Positions 7,740 through 16,311 of a DNA stretch of 64,000 bases are shown piece by piece. The DNA comes from an uncultured Gemmatimonadales bacterium (GTDB taxonomy: Bacteria; Gemmatimonadota; Gemmatimonadetes; JACCXV01; JAHWKZ01), in contig CAMYLR010000009.1 of NCBI GenBank assembly GCA_947259315.1, positions 69,630 to 133,629 on the forward strand. Direction: 5' to 3'. Under the pieces are notes generated by a model, which was not told where the DNA came from, did no database searches, and saw only the letters and a program-made list of their open reading frames with translations. The stretch's first letter is position 1. Every line of letters starts with the position of its first letter. A program made the position numbers and the translations under genes.

Positions 7740-8750
7740 ATGTCAACTATCCGTTCCTCAGTGACCACTCTTGCGGTCGCATCGGTAGCGGTCGCCGTTT
7801 CGATCGGCTGCGGCAAGGGGCCGGCGTTTGGTTCCGACAACGCGATCATCGTGGTCGTTCCCGAAGCACTAGAATCGAGTCTCACCGGCCCGGTTCGTCG
7901 AAGCTTTGAGCGCACCGTCTTGACGACCCGAGACGAGCCGGTTTTCGAGGTCACGTTCACGACGCCAGAAGCGATCGGCGAGTTCACGAAGTGGAAGCGT
8001 GTGGTGATCATCGAGATCACGGGAGACGCGCTGCTCTTGCCCGAGTTGGTCGACGTGCCAGCGAGCGGCAAGGTGGTCGAAGAGGTGCGTGACAAGTGGG
8101 CCCGCGGCCAGACGATCCATGCCCTGGGAGCTGACACACCGGCCGCGACCTCGGCGCTGGTACGCAAACAGCTCGACTCGTTGTACGAGCTCATCCACCA
8201 GGACTTTGTCGATTACCATGTGCGGCGCATGTGGGCCAGCGGTCCGGATTCCTCGCTCGCGAGTCAAATGACTGACGACCTCGGGTTCTCGATCGTCCTT
8301 CCCCGCGTCTATCGACCGGCGCAGGCGTCGGCTCCTCCCGATACTCGCACATGGTTCAACGTCGACCCTCGCCGGGTGGTCTCGATCCATTGGGTGCCGA
8401 AACCGGAAGACCTCGACCCCGACAGCGTGCTCGCCGTGCGTGAGGCGTGGGGCCATGCGCTCTTTCCTGGCGACTCTATCGTGATGCGACCCGACACGAC
8501 CGGCGCCAACCAGCGCTTGATCACGATACGGTCTCAACTCGCTGGCCAACCCGCGATACGGCTTCAGGGCGTTTGGGAGAACCGATCTGATGTTTCTGCG
8601 GGTGTCTTCCTCACCTACGGTCTGATCTGCGACGAGCGGCTCGTGTTGCTCGACGGCAACCTCTACGCACCGGACCGACCGAAGTACCCATTCTTGATCC
8701 AACTCGAGCGGGTTTTCGAAACGTTTCGCTGCGCGAGTGATGCGGCGTGA
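7740..8750 (+). CDS. DUF4837 family lipoprotein
   Basis: This 336-residue protein matches in outline the DUF4837 lipoproteins, known mainly from Bacteroidota and relatives and of unknown function. It has a signal peptide ending in SIGC (lipidated Cys), then GKGPAFGSDNAIIVVV, a helical middle rich in charged residues and the C-terminal segment NRSDVSAGVFLTYGLICDERLVLLDGNLYAPDRPK (read here as an orientation mark only in part: the key piece is GVFLTYG and NLYAP). ATG 7740 was preferred to the GTG five codons upstream; neither has a ribosome-binding site. It overlaps dnaE by four bases (GTGA), so the two are coupled. Confidence 0.7.
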   Translation: MSTIRSSVTTLAVASVAVAVSIGCGKGPAFGSDNAIIVVVPEALESSLTGPVRRSFERTVLTTRDEPVFEVTFTTPEAIGEFTKWKRVVIIEITGDALLLPELVDVPASGKVVEEVRDKWARGQTIHALGADTPAATSALVRKQLDSLYELIHQDFVDYHVRRMWASGPDSSLASQMTDDLGFSIVLPRVYRPAQASAPPDTRTWFNVDPRRVVSIHWVPKPEDLDPDSVLAVREAWGHALFPGDSIVMRPDTTGANQRLITIRSQLAGQPAIRLQGVWENRSDVSAGVFLTYGLICDERLVLLDGNLYAPDRPKYPFLIQLERVFETFRCASDAA

Positions 8751-11700
8751 AGTTCGTTCATCTGCATACCCACTCACAGTACTCATTGCTCGATGGCGCG
8801 AACCGCTTCGACAAAATGGTGGCCGCGACCCGGCGCATGGGCATGGATGCGGTGGCTCTTACCGACCACGGAAACCTGTTTGGCGCGGTCGAGTTCTATC
8901 AGGCCGCGCGGGACGGTGACGTCAAACCGATTCTCGGCATGGAGGCCTACATCGCAGAAGGCAGCCGCCGTGAACGCATCGGCCGGGCGGGTAGCTACTT
9001 CCACCTCGTGTTATTGGCCGAGAACAACATCGGTTGGCAGAACCTGCTGAAGCTCTCTTCGATCGGCTACCTCGAGGGGTTCTACTACAAGCCACGCATC
9101 GATCACGAGATGCTCGCCCAGCATGCGGAAGGGGTGATCGGTCTGAGCGCATGCCTAAAGGGCGAGGTAGCGACCCGGCTCGACCACGAGGATTACCAGG
9201 GAGCAAAGGAACGCGCCGAGCGGATGGCGTTGGCCTTTGGCCCCGACCGGTTCTTTCTCGAGCTCCAGGACCACGGCATTCCCCAGCAGTCCAAGGTCAA
9301 CGTCGGCATCCTCGAGCTGGCAAAAGATCTCGGGTTGCCGCTAGTCGCCACCAACGACGTGCACTACGAGCGCCGCACCGACGCGTCAGCCCACGATGTG
9401 CTGCTATGCATTCAGACCGGCAAGCTCGTCGATCAAGAAGATCGCATGCGTTTCTACTCAGATGAGTTCTACTTGAAGAGTCCACAGGAGATGGCCGCGC
9501 AATTCGGCGCCCATCCGGAAGCGCTAGATAACACCGCCTGGATCGCCGATCGCTGCAGCGTCGATATCGATTTTGACCGCGTCTTGCTGCCCGCCTTCCC
9601 GCTCGACGCGGGCCACGCAAGTCTCGAGGAACTGCTCGAGTCGCAGGCGCGAGCAGGTCTGGAGGAACGCTACGACCCGGTGCCACAAGAGGCTCGCGAG
9701 AGACTCGACTACGAGCTCGAAGTGATTCAGCGCACCGGGTACGCTGGCTATTTCCTGATTGTGGCCGACTTCATCGCCTACGCGCGTAAGCATGGCATCG
9801 CTGTCGGCCCAGGCCGCGGCTCGGCGGCCGGGAGCCTGGTCGCCTACTGCCTTGGGATCACCAACATCGAACCGCTGCGTTACGGACTGCTCTTCGAGCG
9901 TTTCTTGAATCCAGAGCGCATCTCGATGCCGGATATCGACATCGATTTCCGTGACGATCGACGCGGCGAGATCATCGACTACGTAAAGCAAAAATACGGC
10001 GACCAGTCGGTCGCCCAGATCATCACTTTTGGCACCATGAAGTCCAAGGCTGCAGTTCGTGACGTGGCACGTGTGCTGCAGCTTCCGCTATCGGAGGCCG
10101 ACCGGCTGGCGAAAATGATCCCAAATGCACCGGGGTCTCCGCAGCCGCTGCGCATCGAAGAGGCGATCGAGCAAGTTCCGGAGATCGCACAGGAATACAA
10201 ATCGAGTGATCGCGTACGCCGCTTGCTCGACGATGCGCAGGCGCTTCAGGGCCTGGCCCGACACGCCTCGGTCCACGCCGCCGGCATCGTGATCGCCCCC
10301 GATCAGCTCGTCAACTATGTCCCGCTTTATCGATCCGAGAAGAAGGAGCTAACCACCCAGTGGGACATGAACAGCATCGAGAAGGTCGGCCTCCTCAAGA
10401 TCGACCTTCTCGGCTTGCGGACTCTCACCGTGATCGACGACACCGTTGAGATGGTAGCTGAGCAAACCGGCGAGCGGATCAACATCGAGCGGCTCTCGCT
10501 CGATGACCCCCTGCCGTATGAGATGTTGGGGCGCGGTCTGACAGACGGCGTGTTCCAGTTCGAATCATCTCTGGCCACCGACATCTGCCAGCGAATGAAG
10601 CCCGATCGGTTTGAAGACTTGATCGCGATCAACGCATTGATCCGGCCCGGCCCGCTCGACACAGGCATGACCGAGCGGTACATCCGCAGAAAGCGGGGCG
10701 AGGAGTCGGTCGACGCCTATCACGCCGATATCGAAGACCTCCTAGCCGACACCTACGGCGTCATTACGTACCAAGAGCAGGTCATGCAGATCGCTAACCG
10801 GCTGGCCGGTTTCTCGCTCGCCGAGGCAGACATCCTGCGCAAGGCGATGGGCAAGAAGATCCAGTCCCTGATCGACGAGCAGCTGGACCGCTTTCGTCAC
10901 GGAGCTCTCGAGCGCGAATACCCGGAGAAGGTCGTCGACCGGCTGGTGACCGACATCGCCACGTTCGGACGGTACGGGTTCAACAAGAGCCACTCCGCAG
11001 CGTACGCGCTGCTGTCGTATCAGACAGCCTATCTCAAGGCCCACCATCCGCAGGAGTTCATGGCTGCGGTATTGTCCAACGAGATGGGCAACACCGACAA
11101 GGTCGTACGCTATATCGACGCCTGTCGTTCAATGCAGATCGAGATCCTAGGTCCCGACGTCAACGAGTCGGGCTATGCGTTCACCAAAGTCGACCGCGGC
11201 ATTCGATTCGGCCTCGGCGCGATCAAGAATGTAGGGCGGGGGGCGATCGAATCGATCATCGCCGCGCGCAGGGAGAAGGGTCCTTTTTCAGACCTCTACG
11301 AGCTGGCTGAACGGGTCGATCTCCGACAGGCAAACAAGCGGGTGCTGGAGAGCTTGGTGCTGGCCGGTGCCTGCGACAATCTCGCAGGCCACCGGGCGCA
11401 GCAGATCACCGTCCTCGATCTGGCCATCGGACACGGCCAACGGAAGGCTCACGAGCGCACCCGAGGACAGTTCACGCTCTTTGGCGGCGCAGCCGGTGAG
11501 ACGGATTCGACGTTGCCCCCATTGCCGGATGTCGATCCGTGGCAGCCGGGAGAACAGCTGCGTCAGGAAAAGGAGGTCCTGGGGTTCTATATTTCCGGCC
11601 ACCCGTTGGACAAAGTCCGGGCCCAGCTGGCGGCTCTCGCGCACCAGACGGCTGCCGGGCTAGCCGATGAGCCACACGGCCGCACGGTCACGCTGGCCGG

Positions 11701-12220
11701 AGTCGTGACTGCGGTGCGCGGACTGCGCGACAAACGGGGCAACGATATGGCTTTCTTCACCCTCGAGGACTATAGCGGCACGGTAGAGGTGATCACGTTC
11801 AGCTCGATCTACGAGAGCGCACGCGCGCTCATCCATAGCGATACGCCGCTCCTGGTCAGCGGTCGACTGGACCGCCGTGATGACGAGGCTGGCAAGATCA
11901 TCGCAGACTCGGTGACACCCTTATCCGAAGCCGGTCATGCGAGCGATCATCGGTTGATGGTCAGGGTTCCACCTGACAAGTGCGACCCGTCTACATTGGC
12001 CGAGCTGAGAGCACTGCTCGTTCGCAACTCCGGTTCGATGCCGGTGCGCCTGAACGTCGACACCGGCGACTGTGATGCGGTGCTCTCAACGGCGATCTCG
12101 GTCGCTCCGAGCAACGGTCTGCTCGAGCCACTGACCGCACTCCTTGGCGCCGACAACGTACGGCTGGAGGCGTCGACATCGACGCCTCGAGGAAACGGCG
12201 GTCGCGAGCGGGAAGCATGA
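8747..12220 (+). CDS. dnaE: DNA polymerase III alpha subunit, DnaE1 type
   Basis: DnaE is the replicative DNA polymerase catalytic subunit. The 1157-residue protein has the expected order. A PHP domain comes first (HLHTHSQYSLLDG near the start, LTDHGNLFG). The polymerase core carries VGPGRGSAAGSLVAY and the catalytic aspartates in PDIDIDF (Asp396, 398, 400). Helix-hairpin-helix elements and a C-terminal OB fold (VTLAGVVTAVRGLRDKRG near 980) follow. No proofreading exonuclease domain is inserted, so this is DnaE rather than PolC. It begins with GTG in a GTGA overlap with the DUF4837 gene and ends in an ATGA overlap with accA. Confidence 0.97.
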   Translation: MKFVHLHTHSQYSLLDGANRFDKMVAATRRMGMDAVALTDHGNLFGAVEFYQAARDGDVKPILGMEAYIAEGSRRERIGRAGSYFHLVLLAENNIGWQNLLKLSSIGYLEGFYYKPRIDHEMLAQHAEGVIGLSACLKGEVATRLDHEDYQGAKERAERMALAFGPDRFFLELQDHGIPQQSKVNVGILELAKDLGLPLVATNDVHYERRTDASAHDVLLCIQTGKLVDQEDRMRFYSDEFYLKSPQEMAAQFGAHPEALDNTAWIADRCSVDIDFDRVLLPAFPLDAGHASLEELLESQARAGLEERYDPVPQEARERLDYELEVIQRTGYAGYFLIVADFIAYARKHGIAVGPGRGSAAGSLVAYCLGITNIEPLRYGLLFERFLNPERISMPDIDIDFRDDRRGEIIDYVKQKYGDQSVAQIITFGTMKSKAAVRDVARVLQLPLSEADRLAKMIPNAPGSPQPLRIEEAIEQVPEIAQEYKSSDRVRRLLDDAQALQGLARHASVHAAGIVIAPDQLVNYVPLYRSEKKELTTQWDMNSIEKVGLLKIDLLGLRTLTVIDDTVEMVAEQTGERINIERLSLDDPLPYEMLGRGLTDGVFQFESSLATDICQRMKPDRFEDLIAINALIRPGPLDTGMTERYIRRKRGEESVDAYHADIEDLLADTYGVITYQEQVMQIANRLAGFSLAEADILRKAMGKKIQSLIDEQLDRFRHGALEREYPEKVVDRLVTDIATFGRYGFNKSHSAAYALLSYQTAYLKAHHPQEFMAAVLSNEMGNTDKVVRYIDACRSMQIEILGPDVNESGYAFTKVDRGIRFGLGAIKNVGRGAIESIIAARREKGPFSDLYELAERVDLRQANKRVLESLVLAGACDNLAGHRAQQITVLDLAIGHGQRKAHERTRGQFTLFGGAAGETDSTLPPLPDVDPWQPGEQLRQEKEVLGFYISGHPLDKVRAQLAALAHQTAAGLADEPHGRTVTLAGVVTAVRGLRDKRGNDMAFFTLEDYSGTVEVITFSSIYESARALIHSDTPLLVSGRLDRRDDEAGKIIADSVTPLSEAGHASDHRLMVRVPPDKCDPSTLAELRALLVRNSGSMPVRLNVDTGDCDAVLSTAISVAPSNGLLEPLTALLGADNVRLEASTSTPRGNGGREREA

Positions 12221-13230
12221 CGACCGGGGCGTATCTCGACTTCGAGCGGCCGATCATCGAGCTGGAAGAGAAGATTGCCGAGATGGAAGCGATGGCCGAA
12301 GAGCGCGGCATCGACGTCTCGGCTGAGCTGTCCACGCTGCAAGCCAAGCTGACCCGCCTCAAGGAAGACATTTTCACCAACTTGTCCCCCATTCAGCGGG
12401 TGCAGCTGGCTAGGCACCCCAGGCGACCCTACCCGCTTGACTTCATCGAACGGTGCTTCACCGATTGGGTCGAGCTGCACGGGGATCGGGCGTACGCTGA
12501 TGACCATGCGATGATCAGCGGGATGGCTCGCTTCGATGGTCAACCGGTCATGGTCATCGGGCAGCAGAAAGGCCGCGGCACCAAGGAGAACCTGCAGCGC
12601 AACTTCGGCATGCCGCATCCGGAGGGGTACCGCAAAGCGCTCAGGATGATGCGGCTGGCCGAGAAATTCGGGCACCCGGTAATCACCCTTATCGACACGC
12701 CGGGCGCCTATCCTGGGATTGGGGCGGAGGAGCGCGGCCAGGCGGAAGCGATCGCCTACAACCTGCGTGAGATGGCAGCGCTGCGGGTACCAACGATCTC
12801 GGTCGTCACTGGCGAGGGCGCATCCGGGGGTGCGCTCGGGATCGGGATTACCGACCGCATTTTGATACTCGAGAATGCGTTCTACTCTGTGATCAGCCCC
12901 GAGGGTTGCGCCGCGATCCTGTGGAAGGACGGGGAGAAACGCGATATCGCCGCGCGGGCCATGAAGATCACCGCGGGCGACTTGTTCGAGCTCGGCGTGG
13001 TCGATGAAATCGTCGTCGAACCGATGGGCGGGGCCCACACCGACTACGCAGCCATCGCCCGAGCGGTGGACGACGCCGTTCGCCGGCATCTGACCGAAAT
13101 CACCGCTTGGGACAGCGACGATCGCATCAAACGCCGACGGGAGAAGTATCGGCAAATGGGCGCGTGGCAGAGCGAGGCAGGGGTTCACGCGGCTCGCCGC
13201 GGAGACTCACCGGCGCCGACGGCCTCCTGA
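12217..13230 (+). CDS. accA: Acetyl-CoA carboxylase carboxyltransferase subunit alpha
   Basis: AccA, with AccD, moves the carboxyl group from carboxybiotin to acetyl-CoA to give malonyl-CoA for fatty acid synthesis. The 337-residue protein starts with the usual helical FERPIIELEEKI region. The crotonase-fold core follows, with GQQKGRGTKENLQRNFGMPHPEGYRKA, LIDTPGAYPGIGAEERGQ read in pieces, GEGASGGALG and a C-terminal part after SPEGCAAILWKD. It sits directly after dnaE with a 4-base overlap, an arrangement also seen in proteobacteria, where dnaE and accA are close. accD is not in the window. The start ATG is fixed by the overlap and by the conserved N-terminus. Confidence 0.96.
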   Translation: MTTGAYLDFERPIIELEEKIAEMEAMAEERGIDVSAELSTLQAKLTRLKEDIFTNLSPIQRVQLARHPRRPYPLDFIERCFTDWVELHGDRAYADDHAMISGMARFDGQPVMVIGQQKGRGTKENLQRNFGMPHPEGYRKALRMMRLAEKFGHPVITLIDTPGAYPGIGAEERGQAEAIAYNLREMAALRVPTISVVTGEGASGGALGIGITDRILILENAFYSVISPEGCAAILWKDGEKRDIAARAMKITAGDLFELGVVDEIVVEPMGGAHTDYAAIARAVDDAVRRHLTEITAWDSDDRIKRRREKYRQMGAWQSEAGVHAARRGDSPAPTAS

Positions 13231-13712
13231 ACGAGCTCACCCACCTGGACGCTGAGGGTCGAGCGAGGATGGTAGACGTCTCCGAGAAGCCCGTGACTCG
13301 GCGAGTAGCCCGCGCCAGCGGCTCGCTGACGATGAGCCGTCAGGCGCTCGATCAGCTCGCGTCAGGTCGGTTGCCGAAAGGCGATGCGCTCGCCGTCGCT
13401 CGCGTGGCCGGGATTCAGGCCGCCAAGGAGACGGCGCGTCTCCTCCCGCTATGTCATCCGCTACCGCTAGACCACGTCACGATAGACGCCAAGCTCGATC
13501 CGGATCTACCCGGTGTTCGCATCACCACGGAGGTGATCGTCACCGCTCGCACCGGTGCCGAGATGGAGGCGTTGGTAGCGGTCAGCGGTGCACTGCTCGC
13601 GATCTACGACATGGCGAAGTCGGTCGACCGATCGATGACGCTCAATGCGATCCACCTCGAGGAAAAGACCGGCGGCGCCAGCGGCACGTACGTCCGAGAG
13701 CAGGGCCAGTGA
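13227..13712 (+). CDS. moaC: Cyclic pyranopterin monophosphate synthase
   Basis: MoaC makes cyclic pyranopterin monophosphate, the first stable intermediate of molybdenum cofactor synthesis. Visible motifs are MVDVSEK, GDALAVARVAGIQAAKETARLLPLCHP (the start of it, with the LCHPLPL active-site turn), GAEMEALVAV and YDMAKSVDR with the catalytic Lys. The conserved residues LTHLD lie upstream of the only nearby ATG (13269), so that ATG would truncate the protein. The best fit is a CTG at 13227 that overlaps accA's stop as CTGA, giving 161 residues. A GTG at 13164 inside accA is the alternative. moaD and moaE are on the other strand at 17 kb. Confidence 0.9.
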   Translation: MNELTHLDAEGRARMVDVSEKPVTRRVARASGSLTMSRQALDQLASGRLPKGDALAVARVAGIQAAKETARLLPLCHPLPLDHVTIDAKLDPDLPGVRITTEVIVTARTGAEMEALVAVSGALLAIYDMAKSVDRSMTLNAIHLEEKTGGASGTYVREQGQ

Positions 13713-14275
13713 GCCGCGCGTGGTTTGCAGCCGCGTTCACGCTCGCCTGGGTGATTGGATGTGGCCAGCGCCCAGACGGCGAGGAGTTGGCGACGGACAG
13801 CGAGCCCGAATCAGCTGTCATGGTTGCCGATACGCAGTTTGTCGTCGACTCGTCGGGAGCGAACCTGCTCATCATCACTGGTCGAACCGATGTCCGGGAG
13901 TTCCAGCCGCGAAAGGGCGCTGGTGACCCAGACGCACCGGATGCGTATCGGGAGCTACCGGCCAAGACCGTGCACTCGATGCTCCAGGCCGCTCGCCCCC
14001 CGTGGTTCATAATCGACGCGCGGACCGACGACGAGTGGGTCGGGATGGGCCACCTGCCCAACGCGATGCTGTTCCCGCTCGAGCAGCTGGAGCAAAACAT
14101 CGAGGACCTCCACATCCGCACCGATCAGTTCGTGCTCGTGTACGGCCGCGACACCGAGCACGGCAGAACGGCAGCGCGAGTTCTGGCCACTTACGGATTC
14201 CCGCATCTGCGCGTCCTGCAAGGCGGGTTCGGCGCCTGGCAACGGGCCGATCTGCCAACCGTGGAGCATCCGTGA
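13709..14275 (+). CDS. Rhodanese-fold lipoprotein lacking the catalytic cysteine
   Basis: The 188-residue protein has a lipoprotein signal (WVIGC, Cys18). After an acidic linker it has a rhodanese domain, recognisable from WFIIDARTDDEWVGMGHLPNAMLFPLEQL (the DARxxxEWxxGHLPxA pattern) and the closing GGFGAWQ. The loop that normally reads YCxxGxRS is YGRDTEHGR here, with Gly146 in place of the sulfur-carrying Cys. The domain should therefore not transfer sulfur and may instead bind a ligand or protein. GTG 13709 overlaps the moaC stop (GTGA), and the stop overlaps the next gene the same way. No frame damage is visible, so this is a maintained gene. Confidence 0.8.
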   Translation: MSRAWFAAAFTLAWVIGCGQRPDGEELATDSEPESAVMVADTQFVVDSSGANLLIITGRTDVREFQPRKGAGDPDAPDAYRELPAKTVHSMLQAARPPWFIIDARTDDEWVGMGHLPNAMLFPLEQLEQNIEDLHIRTDQFVLVYGRDTEHGRTAARVLATYGFPHLRVLQGGFGAWQRADLPTVEHP

Positions 14276-15609
14276 GGCGGCCACCGGGCACTCGTTTTAG
14301 GGGTATTCGGCTCCCTGTTCTCCTGCTGGCTCTGGCGGCGTGTCTCGGCGACAGCGACACCCCCCTGGGTCCGTTTCCCGATCGCGCGGTGGGTCTCCGG
14401 CTCGAGCGTATCGTGGCGATCGGCGACGGATTTCTGGCCGGTGAGATAGACGGCGCGCTGTACATCGATGGACAGCAGCTGTCGATTCCGGCGCTGTTCG
14501 CCGCTCACGCCGGCGTAACCGATTTCGCGCAACCGCTGATCTCCGACCCCGGCTTGGCAACAGCCGGCGAGGACGGCGGCCGGCTGAGACTCGTCACGCC
14601 ACAGCCGCCAGTCGTCGAGCGCACGCCGACCAGCGGAACACCACTCGACCCCGATCGCCCGGGGCCCTACAACAACCTCGGCGTCCCCGGTGCGCTTCTC
14701 AGCGAAGCTCCGACCGCACAAAGCCTGGGGACATCGATCCAAGGCAACCGGTTCTACGACGTCGTGCTCCGCAGCCGCGGGACGTTCACCGAGCAGGCGG
14801 CCGAGCTCGAGGCGACGTTCGTCCTGTTCTGGCTGGGCACCAACGACGTACTGACCTTCGCCCTTGCGGGTGGGGACTTTGAGTTCGCGCCAGGCTTACC
14901 GACCCCCGAAGCGACGTTCGCTCTGATCTACGAGGGGATACTGGACGACCTGCTGTCGCTGACCGATCAGATCGCAGTATTCAACATCCCCGACGTGACG
15001 CGAGTACCGTTTCTAAACACCGTCCCGCCGGTGGCGATCAACCCCGAAACCGGCGAGCCGTTCACGATTACGATCCTCGAGAAGGTTGTCGATCCCGTTA
15101 CCGGCGACACGTTGAGCGTCCAGCGTCAGGTCCCGGTCCCGCTTCGTGGTGAGAGCGGACCGCTCGAATCCTCGGACCTCGTATCGCTCGCGGCGCAGCC
15201 GCTGCTCGACGTCGGCGTCGGTGTGCCGATCGAACAGGGTGGACTCGGCCTCGCGCTCCCCGACCGGTTTGTCCTCGATGGCGACGAGCAGGCGCTGACC
15301 CGTGAGGCTGTCAGCGGGTACAACGCGATCATCGCCAGGCTGGCCAGTGAGCGTGGGTTGGCGCTGGTCGATGTTCGAACGGTTGTCGACACGATTCACG
15401 ACGGAGACCTCATCACCGATGGTATCCGCCTGACGGGGGCTTTCGTGACCGGGCAGGGCTTCAGCCTAGATGGCACACACTTCACGCCCAAGGCCTACGG
15501 TGTGATCACGAACCGTTTGCTGGAGGCGGTGAACGCTCGCTACGGTAGCCGTCTACCACCGATTCGGACCAGCGACCTACCAGGCGTTCCGCTGATCTCA
15601 CAGCCCTGA
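14272..15609 (+). CDS. SGNH/GDSL-like lipoprotein lacking the nucleophile serine
   Basis: The 445-residue lipoprotein (LAAC, Cys24) follows the SGNH hydrolase plan. Block I reads AIGDGFLAG, so Gly53 replaces the usual nucleophile Ser of GDS. Block II is NLGVPG. Block III is LGTNDVL with Asn191. Block V is DGTHFTPKAYG, with Asp400 and His403 of the catalytic dyad in place. An insertion of about 200 residues separates blocks III and V. Lipidated SGNH proteins of this size occur in Bacteroidota and Gemmatimonadota and are usually annotated as esterases. Without the serine this copy is probably inactive or uses another residue. GTG 14272 overlaps the rhodanese-like gene (GTGA). Confidence 0.75.
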   Translation: MRRPPGTRFRGIRLPVLLLALAACLGDSDTPLGPFPDRAVGLRLERIVAIGDGFLAGEIDGALYIDGQQLSIPALFAAHAGVTDFAQPLISDPGLATAGEDGGRLRLVTPQPPVVERTPTSGTPLDPDRPGPYNNLGVPGALLSEAPTAQSLGTSIQGNRFYDVVLRSRGTFTEQAAELEATFVLFWLGTNDVLTFALAGGDFEFAPGLPTPEATFALIYEGILDDLLSLTDQIAVFNIPDVTRVPFLNTVPPVAINPETGEPFTITILEKVVDPVTGDTLSVQRQVPVPLRGESGPLESSDLVSLAAQPLLDVGVGVPIEQGGLGLALPDRFVLDGDEQALTREAVSGYNAIIARLASERGLALVDVRTVVDTIHDGDLITDGIRLTGAFVTGQGFSLDGTHFTPKAYGVITNRLLEAVNARYGSRLPPIRTSDLPGVPLISQP

Positions 15610-15631
15610 GTGACCGGGCTTCGATCGGCGA

Positions 15632-16306
15632 TCAGTTTCTTCGCTCGAGCACGACTCTCTTAGCGCCCAACGGCAGGCGCCGGAAGGCGCGCAGCGCATC
15701 GAGCCGGCGATCCTGCGGCAACGCTTCTAGGCGGTCGATGAAACGCGCGGCGTGGCGCGCAGCTCCACGATAGCGTGCGTCAAGGTCGCCATCCTCGTAA
15801 GCCACTTCCCAGCGGGTCACGGCTTGATGGCGGACCCACTCCCGATCTGTCGCGGTGTAACTGTGCGTTAGGCCGCGGACGAACAACCTCAACAGTAAAT
15901 AGGCATCGATCCGGGCCAACATCTCGAGCTCGGTCAGGAAGTCGGGATCGATGACCCGCGAGGAACCGCTCTCGCTAAACGCATAAGTCGTGTGAATCGC
16001 GTGACTCAGCTCCTCGGTCAAAACCAAAAACGGCAGCACGTTGTCTTCGCTCAAACAGCTGCGGGGGTCGCGGTCCTCCAGTGTCGAGATCACCCGATCA
16101 TCAAAAAACAGGGCCAACCGCAGGTTTGCATCTTCGACGTAAAAGAAAAACCGCGCCAGGTCGGACATCTCGGCGTGACAGGTCTGACTTCGGATCACCA
16201 GCTCCGCGCACCGCCTCGGTCCGACGACACAGGCCTCGAGATCGATGCCGATCTCACGACCGTATGTCGTTTCGAAGACGCGTTGCAGGTCACCGAGCAG
16301 AGCCAT
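15632..16306 (-). CDS. Unknown helical protein, last gene of the gyrase/moa run
   Basis: I do not recognise this 224-residue cytoplasmic protein. It has no signal peptide or membrane segment. A central stretch, LVLTEELSHAIHTTYAF, places Glu-Glu, His and His on one helix in a pattern that could bind a metal, though it is not a standard HExxH. The C-terminal third is basic and helical. ATG 16306 was chosen because it begins five bases after the stop of the upstream gene. Both are probably co-translated and may form one complex. It is convergent with the SGNH-like gene, with 22 bases between them. Confidence 0.6.
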   Translation of the reverse strand: MALLGDLQRVFETTYGREIGIDLEACVVGPRRCAELVIRSQTCHAEMSDLARFFFYVEDANLRLALFFDDRVISTLEDRDPRSCLSEDNVLPFLVLTEELSHAIHTTYAFSESGSSRVIDPDFLTELEMLARIDAYLLLRLFVRGLTHSYTATDREWVRHQAVTRWEVAYEDGDLDARYRGAARHAARFIDRLEALPQDRRLDALRAFRRLPLGAKRVVLERRN

Positions 16307-16311
16307 CTTTG

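Noticed and set aside
11947-13188. Antisense frame of 413 codons over dnaE and accA
   Set aside because: It mirrors two well-supported genes and has no domain.
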